Origin: Constrictibacter sp. MBR-5
Lineage (GTDB): Bacteria; Pseudomonadota; Alphaproteobacteria; JAJUGE01
NCBI RefSeq assembly: GCF_040549485.1
Contig: NZ_JBEPTK010000005.1
Coordinates: forward strand, 248,001-312,000
Reading direction: 5' to 3'
Length of the DNA: 64,000 bases
Positions 12,461 through 23,541 of this stretch are shown here, one piece after another. The notes below the pieces were generated by a model. That model saw only the letters and a list, made by a program, of their open reading frames with translations, was not told the origin of the DNA and searched no databases. Within the stretch, counting starts at the first letter, position 1, and each line of letters starts with the position of its first letter. A program made the position numbers and the translations under genes.

Positions 12461-14518
12461 ATGCCCAAGCTCAAGGTCGACGGTATAGAGGTCGAGGTCC
12501 CGCCCGGCAGCACGGTCCTTCAGGCGTGCGAAGCCGCGGGCAAGGAAATCCCGCGCTTCTGCTATCACGAGCGCCTGTCCATCGCCGGCAACTGCCGGAT
12601 GTGTCTGGTCGAGATCAAGCCCGGCCCGCCGAAGCCCGCCGCGTCCTGCGCGATGCCGGCCGGCGAGAACATGGAAGTGTTCACCGAATCGGCGATGGTC
12701 CTGAAGGCCCGCAAGGGCGTTATGGAGTTCCTGCTGATCAACCATCCGCTCGACTGCCCGATCTGCGATCAGGGCGGCGAGTGCGACCTGCAGGACCAGG
12801 CGATGGGCTATGGCATGGACCACAGCCGGTTCGCCGAGAACAAGCGTGCGGTGCCCGACAAGTATATGGGCCCGCTGATCAAGACGATCATGACGCGCTG
12901 CATCCACTGCACGCGTTGCGTACGCTTCGTCGACGAGGTCGCGGGCATGCCGGCGATCGGCGGCCTGTTCCGTGGCGAGCACATGGAGATCAGCTCGCTG
13001 GAGCGCGCGGTGACGTCCGAACTGTCGGGCAACGTCATCGACCTCTGCCCCGTCGGCGCCCTGACGTCGAAGCCTTACGCCTTCGCCGCGCGCCCGTGGG
13101 AACTGCGCAAGACGGAGACGGTCGACGTCCTCGACGCACTCGGCTCCAGCATCCGCGTCGATTCGCGCGGCATGGAGGTGCTGCGCGTCCTGCCGCGAAT
13201 CAACGAAGAGATCAACGAGGAGTGGATCTCCGACAAGACGCGCTTCGCCTATGACGGCCTGAAGCGTCAGCGGCTCGACCGGCCCTATGTCCGGCGCGAC
13301 GGCAAGTTGCGCCCGGCGACCTGGGACGAGGCGTTCGCCGCCATCGCCACCCGATTGAAGGGTCTCGCCGGCGACCGCTTCGCCGCCATCGCCGGCGACC
13401 TCGCCGACTGCGAGTCGATGGTCGCACTGAAGGATCTGGCGACCGGCCTCGGCTCGACGAATATCGACTGCCGCCAGGACGGTGCGAAGCTCGATCCGGG
13501 CGTGCGCGCCGGTTACGTCTTCAATGCCGGTCTCGCGGGTATCGAGGCGGCCGATGCCATCCTGCTGGTCGGTACCAATCCGCGCTTCGAGGCGCCGGTG
13601 CTCAACGCCCGCATCCGCAAGCGCTGGAAGGCTGGAGCGCTGAAAGTCGGCGTGCTCGGCCCGCAGGCGGATCTGACCTACCGCTACGACTATCTCGGCG
13701 CCGGCGCGCAGACGCTGGCCGACGTGGGCGAGAGTGGCCATGCCTTCCTCGACGTCCTGAAGAACGCCGAGCGGCCGCTGATCGTCGTGGGACAGGGGGC
13801 GCTCGCCCGTCCCGACGGCGCGGCGGTGCTCGCGGCATGCCGTGCCCTGGCCGAGTCGGTCGGTGCCGTCGGCGACGAGTGGAACGGTTTCGCGGTGCTG
13901 CATACGGCCGCGGCGCGGGTCGGCGGCCTCGATCTGGGCTTCGTGCCGCGCGACGGTGGCCGCGACGTCGAGGGCATCCTTCAGGGCTGCGAGTCGGGCG
14001 AGGTCGAGGTTGTCTATCTGCTCGGCGCCGACGAGTTCGACACGTCGCGCCTGGGCAACGCCTTCGTGATCTACCAGGGTCATCATGGCGACGCCGGTGC
14101 GCATCGCGCCGACGTCGTCCTGCCCGGCGCCGCCTATACCGAGAAGAACGGCATCTACGTGAACACCGAGGGTCGCGTGCAGTATGCGAACCGCGCCATC
14201 TTCCCGCCGGGCGAGGCGCGCGAGGACTGGACGATCGTCCGGGCCCTGTCGGGGGTTCTCGGCGCGCCGCTGCCCTACGACAATCTCGACCAGGTGCGGC
14301 AGCGGCTGGTGGAGGTGAACGACGTGTTCGCCCATCGCGACGAACTGCTGCGCAATCCCTGGGGCGACTTCGGTACCGCAGGTGCCATGCAGTCTTCCGC
14401 CTTCGCCTCGCCGGTGACGAATTTCTACATGACCGACCCGATCTCGCGCGCTTCGGAAACGATGGCGCGCTGTACGGCCGAGTTCCAGAACCGGGAGCTG
14501 ACGGGCACCGATGGCTGA
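12461..14518 (+). CDS. nuoG: NADH-quinone oxidoreductase subunit G
   Basis: Large iron-sulphur subunit of the NADH module, 685 residues, the short alphaproteobacterial form. The N-terminal ferredoxin domain binds N1b ([21 protein letters not shown]). A His/Cys cluster segment ([17 protein letters not shown]) and a [4Fe-4S] motif ([10 protein letters not shown]) follow. The C-terminal two thirds is molybdopterin-oxidoreductase-like without the cofactor role. GAGCGATC precedes ATG 12461; the end overlaps nuoH by 8 bases. Confidence 0.97.
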   Translation: MPKLKVDGIEVEVPPGSTVLQACEAAGKEIPRFCYHERLSIAGNCRMCLVEIKPGPPKPAASCAMPAGENMEVFTESAMVLKARKGVMEFLLINHPLDCPICDQGGECDLQDQAMGYGMDHSRFAENKRAVPDKYMGPLIKTIMTRCIHCTRCVRFVDEVAGMPAIGGLFRGEHMEISSLERAVTSELSGNVIDLCPVGALTSKPYAFAARPWELRKTETVDVLDALGSSIRVDSRGMEVLRVLPRINEEINEEWISDKTRFAYDGLKRQRLDRPYVRRDGKLRPATWDEAFAAIATRLKGLAGDRFAAIAGDLADCESMVALKDLATGLGSTNIDCRQDGAKLDPGVRAGYVFNAGLAGIEAADAILLVGTNPRFEAPVLNARIRKRWKAGALKVGVLGPQADLTYRYDYLGAGAQTLADVGESGHAFLDVLKNAERPLIVVGQGALARPDGAAVLAACRALAESVGAVGDEWNGFAVLHTAAARVGGLDLGFVPRDGGRDVEGILQGCESGEVEVVYLLGADEFDTSRLGNAFVIYQGHHGDAGAHRADVVLPGAAYTEKNGIYVNTEGRVQYANRAIFPPGEAREDWTIVRALSGVLGAPLPYDNLDQVRQRLVEVNDVFAHRDELLRNPWGDFGTAGAMQSSAFASPVTNFYMTDPISRASETMARCTAEFQNRELTGTDG

Positions 14519-15542
14519 TTTCTGGAACGGATACGTCTGGCCGACGGGTCTGATCGTCGCGCAGATCCTCGCGATCGTGCTGCCGCTGCTGGTCGCCGTA
14601 GCCTATCTGACGCTCGCCGAGCGCAAGGTCATCGCCGCGATGCAGATGCGCGTCGGGCCGAACGTCGTCGGCCCCTTCGGTCTGCTCCAGCCGCTGGCCG
14701 ACGGCCTGAAGCTGCTGCTGAAGGAGACGATCATCCCGGCGGGCGCCAACCGCGTCGTCTTCATCCTGGCGCCGATGCTGACCTTCATCCTCGCGATGGT
14801 CGCCTGGGCGGTGATCCCGGTGAGCTACGGCTGGGTGCTGTCGGACATCAATGTCGGCGTGCTCTATCTGTTCGCGATCTCTTCGCTCGGCGTCTACGGC
14901 ATCGTGATGGCCGGCTGGGCCAGCAACTCGCGCTACGCCTTCCTCGGTGCGCTGCGGTCCGCCGCGCAGATGGTTTCCTACGAGGTGTCGATCGGCCTCG
15001 TGATCATCACCGTGCTGCTCTGCGTCGGCTCGCTGAACCTGACCGACATCGTCATGGCGCAGCAGACGGTGTGGTTCGCCATCCCGCTGCTGCCGATGTT
15101 CGTCGTGTTCTTCGTGTCTGCACTGGCGGAGACGAACCGCGCGCCCTTCGACCTGCCCGAGGCCGAGGCCGAACTCGTGTCCGGCTACAACGTCGAATAT
15201 TCGTCGATGGCGTTCGCGCTGTTCTTCCTCGGCGAATACGCGAACATGATCCTGATGAGCGGCATCACCACGGTGCTGTTCCTCGGCGGTTGGCTGCCGC
15301 CATTCGGCTTTGCGCCGTTCACCTGGATCCCCGGCGTCGTCTGGTTCGCGCTGAAGGTCGCGTTCTGCCTCTTCGTCTTCCTGTGGGTGCGCGCCACGTT
15401 CCCGCGCTACCGCTACGACCAGCTCATGCGTCTCGGCTGGAAGGTGTTCCTGCCGCTGTCCCTGCTGTGGGTGATCCTCACGGCGGGCGTGCTCGTGGCC
15501 ACCGGCTGGATCCCCGATCCGGTCATCCGGCCGGCACTCTGA
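14511..15542 (+). CDS. nuoH: NADH-quinone oxidoreductase subunit H
   Basis: Membrane subunit at the junction of the two arms, contributing to the quinone channel. The 343 residues have about eight transmembrane segments. The conserved loop [16 protein letters not shown] and the acidic loop [20 protein letters not shown] are present. ATG 14511 overlaps the nuoG end by 8 bases. Confidence 0.97.
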   Translation: MADFWNGYVWPTGLIVAQILAIVLPLLVAVAYLTLAERKVIAAMQMRVGPNVVGPFGLLQPLADGLKLLLKETIIPAGANRVVFILAPMLTFILAMVAWAVIPVSYGWVLSDINVGVLYLFAISSLGVYGIVMAGWASNSRYAFLGALRSAAQMVSYEVSIGLVIITVLLCVGSLNLTDIVMAQQTVWFAIPLLPMFVVFFVSALAETNRAPFDLPEAEAELVSGYNVEYSSMAFALFFLGEYANMILMSGITTVLFLGGWLPPFGFAPFTWIPGVVWFALKVAFCLFVFLWVRATFPRYRYDQLMRLGWKVFLPLSLLWVILTAGVLVATGWIPDPVIRPAL

Positions 15543-15565
15543 GCCGAGAAAGAGGGATCCCACCG

Positions 15566-16054
15566 ATGTCGTATATCGACAGGCAGGCTCGCAGCTTCTT
15601 CCTCTGGGAGTTGCTGTCCGGCATGGCCATGACCTTCAAGGTCATGTTCAAGCCGAAGGTCACCCTGAACTACCCTTACGAGAAGGGGCCGCTCAGCCCG
15701 CGTTTTCGCGGCGAGCACGCGTTGCGCCGCTATCCGAACGGCGAAGAGCGCTGCATCGCCTGCAAGCTGTGCGAGGCGGTCTGCCCGGCGCTGGCGATCA
15801 CCATCGAGGCCGAGCCGCGCGCCGACGGCAGCCGGCGCACGACGCGCTACGACATCGACATGACGAAGTGCATCTATTGCGGCCTGTGCCAGGAGGCCTG
15901 CCCGGTCGATGCGATCGTCGAGGGTCCGAACTTCGAGTTCGCGACCGAGACGCGCGAAGAGCTGATGTATGACAAGGACAGGCTGCTGGCGAACGGCGAC
16001 CGTTGGGAAGCGGAGATCGCTCACAATCTGGCGCTCGACGCGCCGTACCGTTAA
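15566..16054 (+). CDS. nuoI: NADH-quinone oxidoreductase subunit I
   Basis: Ferredoxin-like subunit with two [4Fe-4S] clusters (N6a/N6b), 162 residues. The motifs [12 protein letters not shown] and [12 protein letters not shown] are complete. ATG 15566 gives the standard length ([16 protein letters not shown]); AGAGGGATCC lies just before it. It follows nuoH after 23 bases. Confidence 0.97.
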   Translation: MSYIDRQARSFFLWELLSGMAMTFKVMFKPKVTLNYPYEKGPLSPRFRGEHALRRYPNGEERCIACKLCEAVCPALAITIEAEPRADGSRRTTRYDIDMTKCIYCGLCQEACPVDAIVEGPNFEFATETREELMYDKDRLLANGDRWEAEIAHNLALDAPYR

Positions 16055-16097
16055 GAACGCAACACCAGAGCGCGCGGCGAGCATGCCGCGTCAGTGG

Positions 16098-16117
16098 CGC
16101 GGGCGGCATTGCCCGCG
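16098..16117 (+). other. Hairpin between nuoI and nuoJ
   Basis: CGCGGGC (16098-16104) and GCCCGCG (16111-16117) form a 7-base-pair stem with a 6-base loop, 21 bases before the nuoJ GTG start. No T-tract follows. It may mark an mRNA processing or stability boundary inside the operon. Confidence 0.35.
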
Positions 16118-16138
16118 TCGCGCCATCGGGAGAACGGC

Positions 16139-16753
16139 GTGATCGTCCAGGCCCTCGTCTTCTATCTCTTCGCCTTTGTGGCGGTGGCGTCGGGCGTCAT
16201 GGTCGTCTCCGCCCGGAACCCCGTCCACTCGGTGCTCTACCTGATCCTCGCCTTCTTCAACGGTGCGGGCCTGTTTGTGCTGATGGGCGCCGAGTTCCTC
16301 GCCATGGTTCTGGTGGTCGTCTATGTCGGCGCGGTCGCGGTGCTGTTCCTGTTCGTCGTCATGATGCTCGACATCAACATGGCCGAATTGCGGTCCGGCG
16401 TGCTGCAGTACCTGCCGATCGGCGCGCTGATCGGTATCGTCCTGCTGGTCGAACTGGCCTTCGTCTTCGCCGTGTGGGTGGTCGCACCCGAGGCGCAGGC
16501 CGTGTTCGGATCGCCGACCCCGCTGCCGGGGACGATGACCAACACCCATGCGCTCGGCCACGTGCTCTATACGAAATACATCTACCTCTTCCAGGCTGCC
16601 GGCATGGTGCTGCTCGTCGCCATGATCGGCGCAATCGTGCTGACCCTGCGCGAGCGGGAGGGCGTGCGGCGCCAGCGCATCTCCGACCAGCTCGCGCGGC
16701 GCAAGGCGGACACGATCGAACTGGTGAAGGTCACGACCCGGGGGGGCGTGTGA
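16139..16753 (+). CDS. nuoJ: NADH-quinone oxidoreductase subunit J
   Basis: Membrane-arm subunit with about five transmembrane segments, 204 residues. The TM3 signature [20 protein letters not shown] is clear. Start GTG 16139 ([16 protein letters not shown]) is chosen from homology and a GGGAGA about seven bases upstream; an in-frame GTG at 16094 would add 15 unrelated residues. The stop shares one base with nuoK. Confidence 0.95.
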   Translation: MIVQALVFYLFAFVAVASGVMVVSARNPVHSVLYLILAFFNGAGLFVLMGAEFLAMVLVVVYVGAVAVLFLFVVMMLDINMAELRSGVLQYLPIGALIGIVLLVELAFVFAVWVVAPEAQAVFGSPTPLPGTMTNTHALGHVLYTKYIYLFQAAGMVLLVAMIGAIVLTLREREGVRRQRISDQLARRKADTIELVKVTTRGGV

Positions 16754-17061
16754 TGACCATCGGCCTCGCGCACTATCTCACCGTCGCGGCGATCCTGTTC
16801 ACGCTCGGCATCTTCGGGATCTTCCTGAACAGGAAGAACGTGATCGTCATCCTGATGTCCGTCGAGCTCATGCTCCTGGCGGTCAACATCAACCTCGTCG
16901 CCTTCTCGACCCACCTCGGCGACCTCGTCGGACAGGTGTTCGCGATGTTCGTCCTGACCGTCGCCGCCGCCGAGGCGGCGATCGGCCTCGCCATCCTGGT
17001 CGTCTATTTCCGCAACCGCGGCTCGATCGCGGTCACCGACATCAACATGATGAAGGGCTGA
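16753..17061 (+). CDS. nuoK: NADH-quinone oxidoreductase subunit K
   Basis: Small proton-channel subunit, 102 residues, three transmembrane segments. The two functional Glu residues are in the TM2 and TM3 segments ([17 protein letters not shown] and [13 protein letters not shown]). ATG 16753 overlaps the nuoJ stop as TGATG. Confidence 0.96.
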   Translation: MTIGLAHYLTVAAILFTLGIFGIFLNRKNVIVILMSVELMLLAVNINLVAFSTHLGDLVGQVFAMFVLTVAAAEAAIGLAILVVYFRNRGSIAVTDINMMKG

Positions 17062-17068
17062 CGGCCGG

Positions 17069-19000
17069 ATGTACGCCGCAATCGTCTTTCTGCCGCTCGT
17101 CGGCGCCCTCGTCGCCGGGTTCGGCGGCCGCTTCATCGGCGACCGGGGAGCCCAGGTCGCGACGTGCGGCGCGATGCTGCTCGCCGCGCTGCTCTCCGTC
17201 GTCGCCTTCTTCGACGTGGCCGTCGGCGGCTCGCCGCAGACGGTCGTGCTGTTCGACTGGATCCGGTCCGGCACCTTCGAAGCGACCTGGGCGCTGCGTT
17301 TCGACACGCTGACCGCGGTCATGCTGATCGTCGTGACCATCGTGTCGGCGGCCGTGCACGTCTATTCGGTCGGCTATATGAGCCACGACCCGCATATCCC
17401 GCGGTTCATGGCCTATCTGTGCCTGTTCACCTTCGCCATGCTGATGCTGGTGACGGCGGACAACCTGCTGCAGATGTTCTTCGGTTGGGAGGGCGTGGGG
17501 CTCTGCTCCTACCTGCTGATCGGCTTCTGGTTCGACAGGCATTCCGCCAACGCCGCCGCGATCAAGGCCTTTGTCGTCAACCGCGTCGGCGACTTCGGCT
17601 TCATCATGGGCATCCTCGGCGTCTATCTCGTGTTCGACACCATTCAGTTCGACACGATCTTCGCCGCGGCGCCCGGGCAGGCGGGATCCAGCCTCGAATT
17701 CCTCGGGATGCAGTTCCCGACGCTGGAGATCATCTGCTTCCTGCTGTTCGTCGGCGCCATGGGCAAGTCGGCGCAGGTGCCCCTGCACACGTGGCTGCCC
17801 GACGCCATGGAGGGTCCGACCCCGGTCTCCGCGCTCATCCATGCGGCGACGATGGTGACGGCCGGCGTGTTCATGGTGGCGCGCCTGTCGCCGGTGTTCG
17901 AGTACGCGCCGACGACGCTCGGCATCATCACGGTGATCGGCGCCACCACGGCGATCTTCGCCGCCTCCGTCGGCCTCGTGCAGAACGACATCAAGCGGGT
18001 CATCGCCTATTCGACCTGCAGCCAGCTCGGCTACATGTTCTTCGCCATCGGCGTTTCGGCCTATCCGGCGGCGATCTTCCACCTGATGACGCACGCCTTC
18101 TTCAAGGCGCTGCTGTTCCTCGGCGCCGGTTCGGTGATCCACGCCATGTCCGACGAGCAGGACATGCGCCGCATGGGCGGCATCTGGCGCGAGATCCCGA
18201 TCACCTACGCGATGATGTGGATCGGCAGTCTCGCATTGGCGGGCGTACCGATCTTCGCCGGCTACTATTCCAAGGACATGATCCTGGAATCCGCCTGGGG
18301 CGCGCACTCGGCGGTCGGCGACTACGCCTTCTGGCTCGGCATCCTCGCCGCGGCGATGACCGCCTTCTATTCGTGGCGCCTGATCTTCATGACCTTCCAC
18401 GGCAAGCCGCGCGCCGACGAGCACGTCATGGCGCACGTCCACGAGTCGCCGCCGGTCATGCTCGCGCCGCTCTTCGTGCTGGCGGTCGGTGCGGTCCTGG
18501 CCGGCATCGTCGGCTACGGCGCCTTCGTCGGCGACGGCATGGCCGACTTCTGGAACGGGGCCATCCTGATCCTGCCCGAGCATCACGCGATGGAGAACGC
18601 GCATCATGCGCCGTTCTGGGTGAAGATCGCGCCGCTGGTCGTCGGCGTAGTCGGCATCGCCGTCGCGTTCCTGCTCTACATCCGCGACCCGGCCATGCCG
18701 GGACGCATCGCCGCCAAGGCGCAGGGGCTGTATCGCTTCCTGCTGAACAAGTGGTACTTCGACGAGCTCTACGACCGCATCTTCGTGCGGCCCGCCGCCT
18801 GGCTCGGCGTCGGCTTCTGGAAGGGGGGTGACGGTGCCGTCATCGACGGGCTCGGTCCGAACGGGCTCGCGGCGGCGACGCGCGGACTGGCGCGTCAGGC
18901 GAGCCGGCTGCAGACCGGCTACGTCTATCACTATGCATTCGTGATGCTCATCGGGGTGGTCGTCTTGGTTACCTGGTATCTCTACCGCGTGGGGGGCTGA
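17069..19000 (+). CDS. nuoL: NADH-quinone oxidoreductase subunit L
   Basis: Largest antiporter-like proton-pumping subunit, 643 residues, about 16 transmembrane segments with the C-terminal lateral helix. Core motifs include [38 protein letters not shown] and [15 protein letters not shown], with the pumping Lys/Glu residues. Seven bases separate it from nuoK and five from nuoM. Confidence 0.97.
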   Translation: MYAAIVFLPLVGALVAGFGGRFIGDRGAQVATCGAMLLAALLSVVAFFDVAVGGSPQTVVLFDWIRSGTFEATWALRFDTLTAVMLIVVTIVSAAVHVYSVGYMSHDPHIPRFMAYLCLFTFAMLMLVTADNLLQMFFGWEGVGLCSYLLIGFWFDRHSANAAAIKAFVVNRVGDFGFIMGILGVYLVFDTIQFDTIFAAAPGQAGSSLEFLGMQFPTLEIICFLLFVGAMGKSAQVPLHTWLPDAMEGPTPVSALIHAATMVTAGVFMVARLSPVFEYAPTTLGIITVIGATTAIFAASVGLVQNDIKRVIAYSTCSQLGYMFFAIGVSAYPAAIFHLMTHAFFKALLFLGAGSVIHAMSDEQDMRRMGGIWREIPITYAMMWIGSLALAGVPIFAGYYSKDMILESAWGAHSAVGDYAFWLGILAAAMTAFYSWRLIFMTFHGKPRADEHVMAHVHESPPVMLAPLFVLAVGAVLAGIVGYGAFVGDGMADFWNGAILILPEHHAMENAHHAPFWVKIAPLVVGVVGIAVAFLLYIRDPAMPGRIAAKAQGLYRFLLNKWYFDELYDRIFVRPAAWLGVGFWKGGDGAVIDGLGPNGLAAATRGLARQASRLQTGYVYHYAFVMLIGVVVLVTWYLYRVGG

Positions 19001-19005
19001 CGGCG

Positions 19006-20535
19006 GTGGACTGGCCGATCCTTTCGCTGACGACCTTCCTGCCCCTGGTGGGAGCGGCGTTCATCCTCCTGATACGCAGTGACGAGGAGACCGTCACCCG
19101 CAATGCGCGCTACGTCGCGCTGTGGACGTCGCTGGTCACCTTCGTCATGTCGCTCTTCATCTGGTTCGGCTTCGATCCGGAGCTGCGCGGCTTCCAGTTC
19201 ATCGAACAGGCCGAGTGGTTCCCGGAGTTCGGCATCGGCTACCGGATGGGCGTCGACGGCATCTCCGTCTTCTTCGTGCTGCTGTCGACCTTCCTGACGC
19301 CGCTCTGCATCCTGTCGAGCTGGGGCGCGGTCGAGACGCGCGTCAAGGAATACATGGTGTCCTTCCTCGTCCTCGAGACGCTGATGGTCGGCATGTTCTG
19401 CGCGCTCGACTTCATCACCTTCTATATCTTCTTCGAGGCCGTTCTCATTCCGATGTTTCTCATCATCGGGATCTGGGGCGGGTACCGGCGCGTCTACGCG
19501 GCGTTCAAGTTCTTCCTCTATACGCTCCTCGGCTCCGTCCTGATGCTACTCGCCATCCTGGCGATCTACTTCGAGATCGGGTCGACGGACATGATCGTGG
19601 CTCTCGGCCACCGTTTCCCGGTCGAGATGCAGACCTGGCTCTGGCTGGCGTTCTTTGCCTCCTTCGCCGTGAAGATCCCGATGTGGCCGGTGCACACCTG
19701 GCTGCCCGACGCGCACGTCGAGGCGCCGACCGCAGGCTCCGTGATCCTCGCTGGCGTGCTACTGAAGATGGGCGGCTACGGGTTCCTGCGGTTCTCCCTG
19801 CCGATGTTCCCGGACGCGTCGGAATATTTCGCGCCGATGGTCTTCGCGCTCAGCGTCGTGGCCGTGATCTACACGTCGCTGGTGGCGCTCGTTCAGGAGG
19901 ACATGAAGAAGCTCATCGCCTATTCGTCGGTGGCGCACATGGGCTTCGTGACGATCGGCATCTTCAGCGGCAACCAGCAAGGCATCGAGGGCGCGATCTT
20001 CCAGATGCTCTCGCACGGCATCGTGTCGGGTGCGTTGTTCCTCTGCGTGGGCGTCGTCTACGACCGCATGCACACCCGCGAGATCGCGCGCTACGGCGGT
20101 CTCGTGCACCGCATGCCGATCTACGCCCTGGTGTTCATGGTCTTCATGATGGGGTCCGTCGGGCTTCCCGGCACGAGCGGCTTCGTCGGTGAATTCCTGG
20201 TCCTCGTCGGGGCGTTCCAGGCGAATACCTGGGTGGCCTTCCTTGCGGCCACCGGCGTCATCCTGGGTGCCGCCTACATGCTCTATCTCTATCGCCGCGT
20301 CGTCTTCGGCCCGCTGGTTCGCGAAGACCTGAAGAACATCATGGACCTGAACCGGCGTGAGATCGTCATCATGGTCCCGCTGGTGATCATGGTGCTGTGG
20401 ATGGGCATCTATCCCAACTCGTTCCTCGGACCGATGCACACGACGGTCGAGGCGCTCGTGGAGTCGACGACGCGGACCGCCGTCGACGGTCAGGCGTCGG
20501 TCGCGCCGACCTTCGCCAGTCTGTTCGGCCGCTAG
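19006..20535 (+). CDS. nuoM: NADH-quinone oxidoreductase subunit M
   Basis: Antiporter-like subunit, 509 residues, about 14 transmembrane segments. Signature segments are [20 protein letters not shown] and [15 protein letters not shown]. The start is GTG 19006 ([17 protein letters not shown]); it follows nuoL after five bases with GGGGGG upstream. The 15-base gap to nuoN contains no terminator. Confidence 0.97.
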   Translation: MDWPILSLTTFLPLVGAAFILLIRSDEETVTRNARYVALWTSLVTFVMSLFIWFGFDPELRGFQFIEQAEWFPEFGIGYRMGVDGISVFFVLLSTFLTPLCILSSWGAVETRVKEYMVSFLVLETLMVGMFCALDFITFYIFFEAVLIPMFLIIGIWGGYRRVYAAFKFFLYTLLGSVLMLLAILAIYFEIGSTDMIVALGHRFPVEMQTWLWLAFFASFAVKIPMWPVHTWLPDAHVEAPTAGSVILAGVLLKMGGYGFLRFSLPMFPDASEYFAPMVFALSVVAVIYTSLVALVQEDMKKLIAYSSVAHMGFVTIGIFSGNQQGIEGAIFQMLSHGIVSGALFLCVGVVYDRMHTREIARYGGLVHRMPIYALVFMVFMMGSVGLPGTSGFVGEFLVLVGAFQANTWVAFLAATGVILGAAYMLYLYRRVVFGPLVREDLKNIMDLNRREIVIMVPLVIMVLWMGIYPNSFLGPMHTTVEALVESTTRTAVDGQASVAPTFASLFGR

Positions 20536-20550
20536 GGGGTCCGCGCCGCC

Positions 20551-21996
20551 ATGTCCGAGTTCATCAACGTCGCAGCCGCGGTCCCGGAAATCTTCATGGC
20601 CATCGCCGCCATGGGGATGCTGATGTACGGCGTCTTCAAGGGCGAGGGGGCGGCCCGCTCCGTCTCCTGGATCGCCGTCGCGGTCCTGGCGGTCACCGCC
20701 GGCCTCCTGCTCATCAAGGGCGGCAATCGCGAGGTCGCCTTCGCCGGCCTCTTCGTCATCGACCAGTATGCCGTGTTCGCCAAGCTGCTGATTCTTCTCG
20801 GCTCGGCGCTTGCGATCCTGATGGCGGTCGATTTCAACGAGCGTGAAGGCACGGCGCGCTTCGAGTACCCGATCATCGCGGTCATCGCGACGCTCGGCAT
20901 GATGATGATGGTCTCGGCCAACGACCTCATGTCGCTCTATATCGGCCTCGAACTGCAGAGTCTGTCACTCTACATCCTCGCCGCCTTCCGCCGCGACTCG
21001 CTGAAGTCGACCGAGGCCGGGCTCAAGTATTTCGTTCTCGGTGCGCTCTCGTCGGGCATGCTGCTCTACGGCGCCTCCCTGGTTTACGGCTTTTCCGGGA
21101 CGACCAGCTTCGACGGCCTGGCCCAGGTCTTCGCGTCCAACGCCCAGCCTTCCATCGGCGTGATCGTCGGCATCGTGTTCGTCGCCGCCGGCCTCGCATT
21201 CAAGGTTTCGGCCGTGCCGTTCCACATGTGGACGCCCGACGTCTACGAAGGCGCGCCGACCCCTGTGACGGCCTTCTTCGCGGTCGCCCCGAAGATCGCC
21301 GCCGTGGCACTGTTCGTCCGGGTGCTGATGGGGCCGTTCGCCGATCTTGTCGATCAGTGGCAGCAGATCGTCTGGGTGATCTCGGTGGGCTCGATGCTCA
21401 TCGGCTCCTTCGCCGCCATCGCCCAGACCAACATCAAGCGGCTGATGGCCTACAGCTCGATCGGCCATGTCGGCTATGCCTTCGTCGGCCTCGCGGCGGG
21501 CACCGAGATCGGCGTGCGCGGTGTGCTGATCTACATGGCGCTCTACCTGTTCATGAACATCGGTGCCTTCGCCTGCATCCTGGCCATGCGGCAGAAGGGC
21601 CGGATGGTCGAGGAGATCGGCGACCTCGCCGGCCTGTCCCGTACCCATCCCATGGTGGCGGCGGCCTTTGCGGCATTGATGTTCTCGATGGCGGGCATCC
21701 CGCCGCTCGCCGGCTTCTTCGGCAAGCTCTACGTGTTTCTCGCCGCGATCGAGGCGGGGCTGATCGTCCTTGCCGTGATCGGCGTGCTGACCAGCGTCGT
21801 GAGCTGCTACTACTATCTGCGGATCGTGAAGCTGATGTATTTCGACGAGGTCGTCGAACCCTTCGACCATCCGCTGGGTCGTGGTCTCGGGGTTCCGCTC
21901 GCGATCAGCAGTATCGTGACGATCCTCTTCATTCTCTATCCCACGCCGATCACCAGCGGCGCCGCGGCGGCGGCGGCGGCGCTCGTCGGCGGATGA
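20551..21996 (+). CDS. nuoN: NADH-quinone oxidoreductase subunit N
   Basis: Third antiporter-like subunit, 481 residues, about 14 transmembrane segments. Signature segments are [37 protein letters not shown] and [20 protein letters not shown]. The C-terminus is an Ala-rich run. Its stop overlaps the birA ATG (ATGA), so the operon continues past complex I. Confidence 0.97.
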   Translation: MSEFINVAAAVPEIFMAIAAMGMLMYGVFKGEGAARSVSWIAVAVLAVTAGLLLIKGGNREVAFAGLFVIDQYAVFAKLLILLGSALAILMAVDFNEREGTARFEYPIIAVIATLGMMMMVSANDLMSLYIGLELQSLSLYILAAFRRDSLKSTEAGLKYFVLGALSSGMLLYGASLVYGFSGTTSFDGLAQVFASNAQPSIGVIVGIVFVAAGLAFKVSAVPFHMWTPDVYEGAPTPVTAFFAVAPKIAAVALFVRVLMGPFADLVDQWQQIVWVISVGSMLIGSFAAIAQTNIKRLMAYSSIGHVGYAFVGLAAGTEIGVRGVLIYMALYLFMNIGAFACILAMRQKGRMVEEIGDLAGLSRTHPMVAAAFAALMFSMAGIPPLAGFFGKLYVFLAAIEAGLIVLAVIGVLTSVVSCYYYLRIVKLMYFDEVVEPFDHPLGRGLGVPLAISSIVTILFILYPTPITSGAAAAAAALVGG

Positions 21997-22787
21997 CCGG
22001 CATGCCGGCGCTGCCCGCCGGCTACGGCCTGATCTCGCTTCCCGAGGTCGACAGCACCAACGCCGAGGCGATCCGGCGGGCGCGCGCCGGTGAAGCGGAC
22101 CGGACGGTCGTCTGGGCGCTGGAGCAGACGGGCGGGCGCGGCCGGCGCGGCAGGGCCTGGAAGACCGGGCCGGGCAATCTCGCCTGCACGCTTCTGCTTC
22201 GACCCGACGTTGCCCCCAACGTCGCCGCACAGCTCGGTTTCGTCGCGGCTCTGGCGATCGCCGACATGGCTGTCGCGCTTCTTCCCGAGGCGATGGTCCG
22301 GGTAAAGTGGCCGAACGACGTTCTGGTCGATGAGCGCAAGGTTTCCGGTATCCTGATCGAGTCGATGGCCGGAGTCGGCGGACGGATCGAGTGGGTCGCG
22401 GTTGGCATCGGGGTCAATCTGGTCGGGCATCCCGTCGACACCGAAACGCCGGCGACCGATCTTGCCACCGCGGGCGCCGGTGTCGTTTCGCCGGGGCGGG
22501 CGCTGTCGCTGCTCATCGACCGCTTCGAGCGTTGGCTCGTTCCATGGCAGGCCGGCGGCTTCGAGTCGTTGCGCGAAGCGTGGCTGGAACGCGCATGGCG
22601 GCTCGGCGAGACGATCCGCGTCAGGCTGGAGCGAGAGACGATGGAGGGCCGGTTCGCCGGGTTGGACAGGGATGGTGTCCTTGTCCTGGAATTGTCATCC
22701 GGGCTAAAACGGTACGTTGCGGCCGGAGAGGTGTTCCCCGTGGGCGGCCCAGGAGAAGGCGATGCTGCTGGCGGTGGACGCCGGTAA
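21993..22787 (+). CDS. birA: Biotin--protein ligase BirA, lacking the repressor domain
   Basis: Attaches biotin to carboxylase carrier proteins via biotinyl-AMP. The 264 residues contain the ligase domain with [11 protein letters not shown] near residue 46, [17 protein letters not shown] and a C-terminal SH3-like cap. No N-terminal helix-turn-helix is present, so it cannot act as a biotin repressor like E. coli BirA. ATG 21993 overlaps the nuoN stop; an in-frame ATG at 22002 is possible. The 3' end overlaps coaX by 26 bases. nuo-birA-coaX-rnj is a recurrent alphaproteobacterial order. Confidence 0.95.
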   Translation: MTGMPALPAGYGLISLPEVDSTNAEAIRRARAGEADRTVVWALEQTGGRGRRGRAWKTGPGNLACTLLLRPDVAPNVAAQLGFVAALAIADMAVALLPEAMVRVKWPNDVLVDERKVSGILIESMAGVGGRIEWVAVGIGVNLVGHPVDTETPATDLATAGAGVVSPGRALSLLIDRFERWLVPWQAGGFESLREAWLERAWRLGETIRVRLERETMEGRFAGLDRDGVLVLELSSGLKRYVAAGEVFPVGGPGEGDAAGGGRR

Positions 22788-23541
22788 TACGAATACCAAG
22801 TTCGCGGTCTATGACGGCGACGAGCAGAAAGGCATCTGGCGCACGTCGAACGAGCCCAACCGGACGGCCGACGAATATGCCGTGTGGCTGCTGCAACTGA
22901 TGCAGCTCCAGGGGCTGGCCCGGGATACGATCGACGCGGTCATCGTCGGCACCGTCGTGCCGGCGTCGTTGTTCAACCTGATGACGCTGGCGCGCCGGTA
23001 CTTCCACTGCGAGCCGCTCGTCGTGGGGGATCCGCAGGTGAAGCTGGGAATGCGGGTCCTGACGCTGAACCCGGCCGAGGTCGGCGCCGACCGCATCATG
23101 GCGGCAGTCGCCGCGCACGAGACTTACGGCGGGCCCCTCATCGTCGTCGATTTCGGTACCGCGACGACGTTCGACGTCGTGAACCGCGAGGGCGACTATC
23201 TCGGCGGTGTGATCGCGCCGGGGGTCAACCTGTCCATCGAGGCGCTGCACAGGGCGGCGGCGAAGCTGCCGATGGTCGGGGTGGAGCGACCGCGCGCCGA
23301 CAACAAGGTTCTGGGCCGGTCGACCATCCAGGCGATGCAGTCTGGGGTCTACTGGGGGTATGTCAGTCTCGTCGAGGGGCTGATTCGCCGTCTGAGGGAG
23401 GAGCACAAGGAGGACATGAAGACCGTCGCCACCGGCGGCCTGTCCTCGCTCTTCGCGGACGCAACCGACGTCATCGACCATGTCGACAAGGATCTCACAT
23501 TGCGCGGACTGCTCGAAGTCTACCGGCGGAACGCGGCATGA
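22762..23541 (+). CDS. coaX: Type III pantothenate kinase
   Basis: First step of coenzyme A synthesis: ATP-dependent phosphorylation of pantothenate. The 259 residues have the ASKHA phosphate loop [13 protein letters not shown] at the N-terminus and VDFGTATTFDVV near residue 130. ATG 22762 is set by AGGAG upstream and by the family start ([10 protein letters not shown]); it lies inside the end of birA. The stop overlaps the rnj ATG by four bases. Confidence 0.96.
   Translation: MLLAVDAGNTNTKFAVYDGDEQKGIWRTSNEPNRTADEYAVWLLQLMQLQGLARDTIDAVIVGTVVPASLFNLMTLARRYFHCEPLVVGDPQVKLGMRVLTLNPAEVGADRIMAAVAAHETYGGPLIVVDFGTATTFDVVNREGDYLGGVIAPGVNLSIEALHRAAAKLPMVGVERPRADNKVLGRSTIQAMQSGVYWGYVSLVEGLIRRLREEHKEDMKTVATGGLSSLFADATDVIDHVDKDLTLRGLLEVYRRNAA

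Noticed and set aside
17042-18931. 629-codon antisense frame over nuoL
   Set aside because: His/Arg/Asp-rich, no domain or ribosome site; nuoL is certain.
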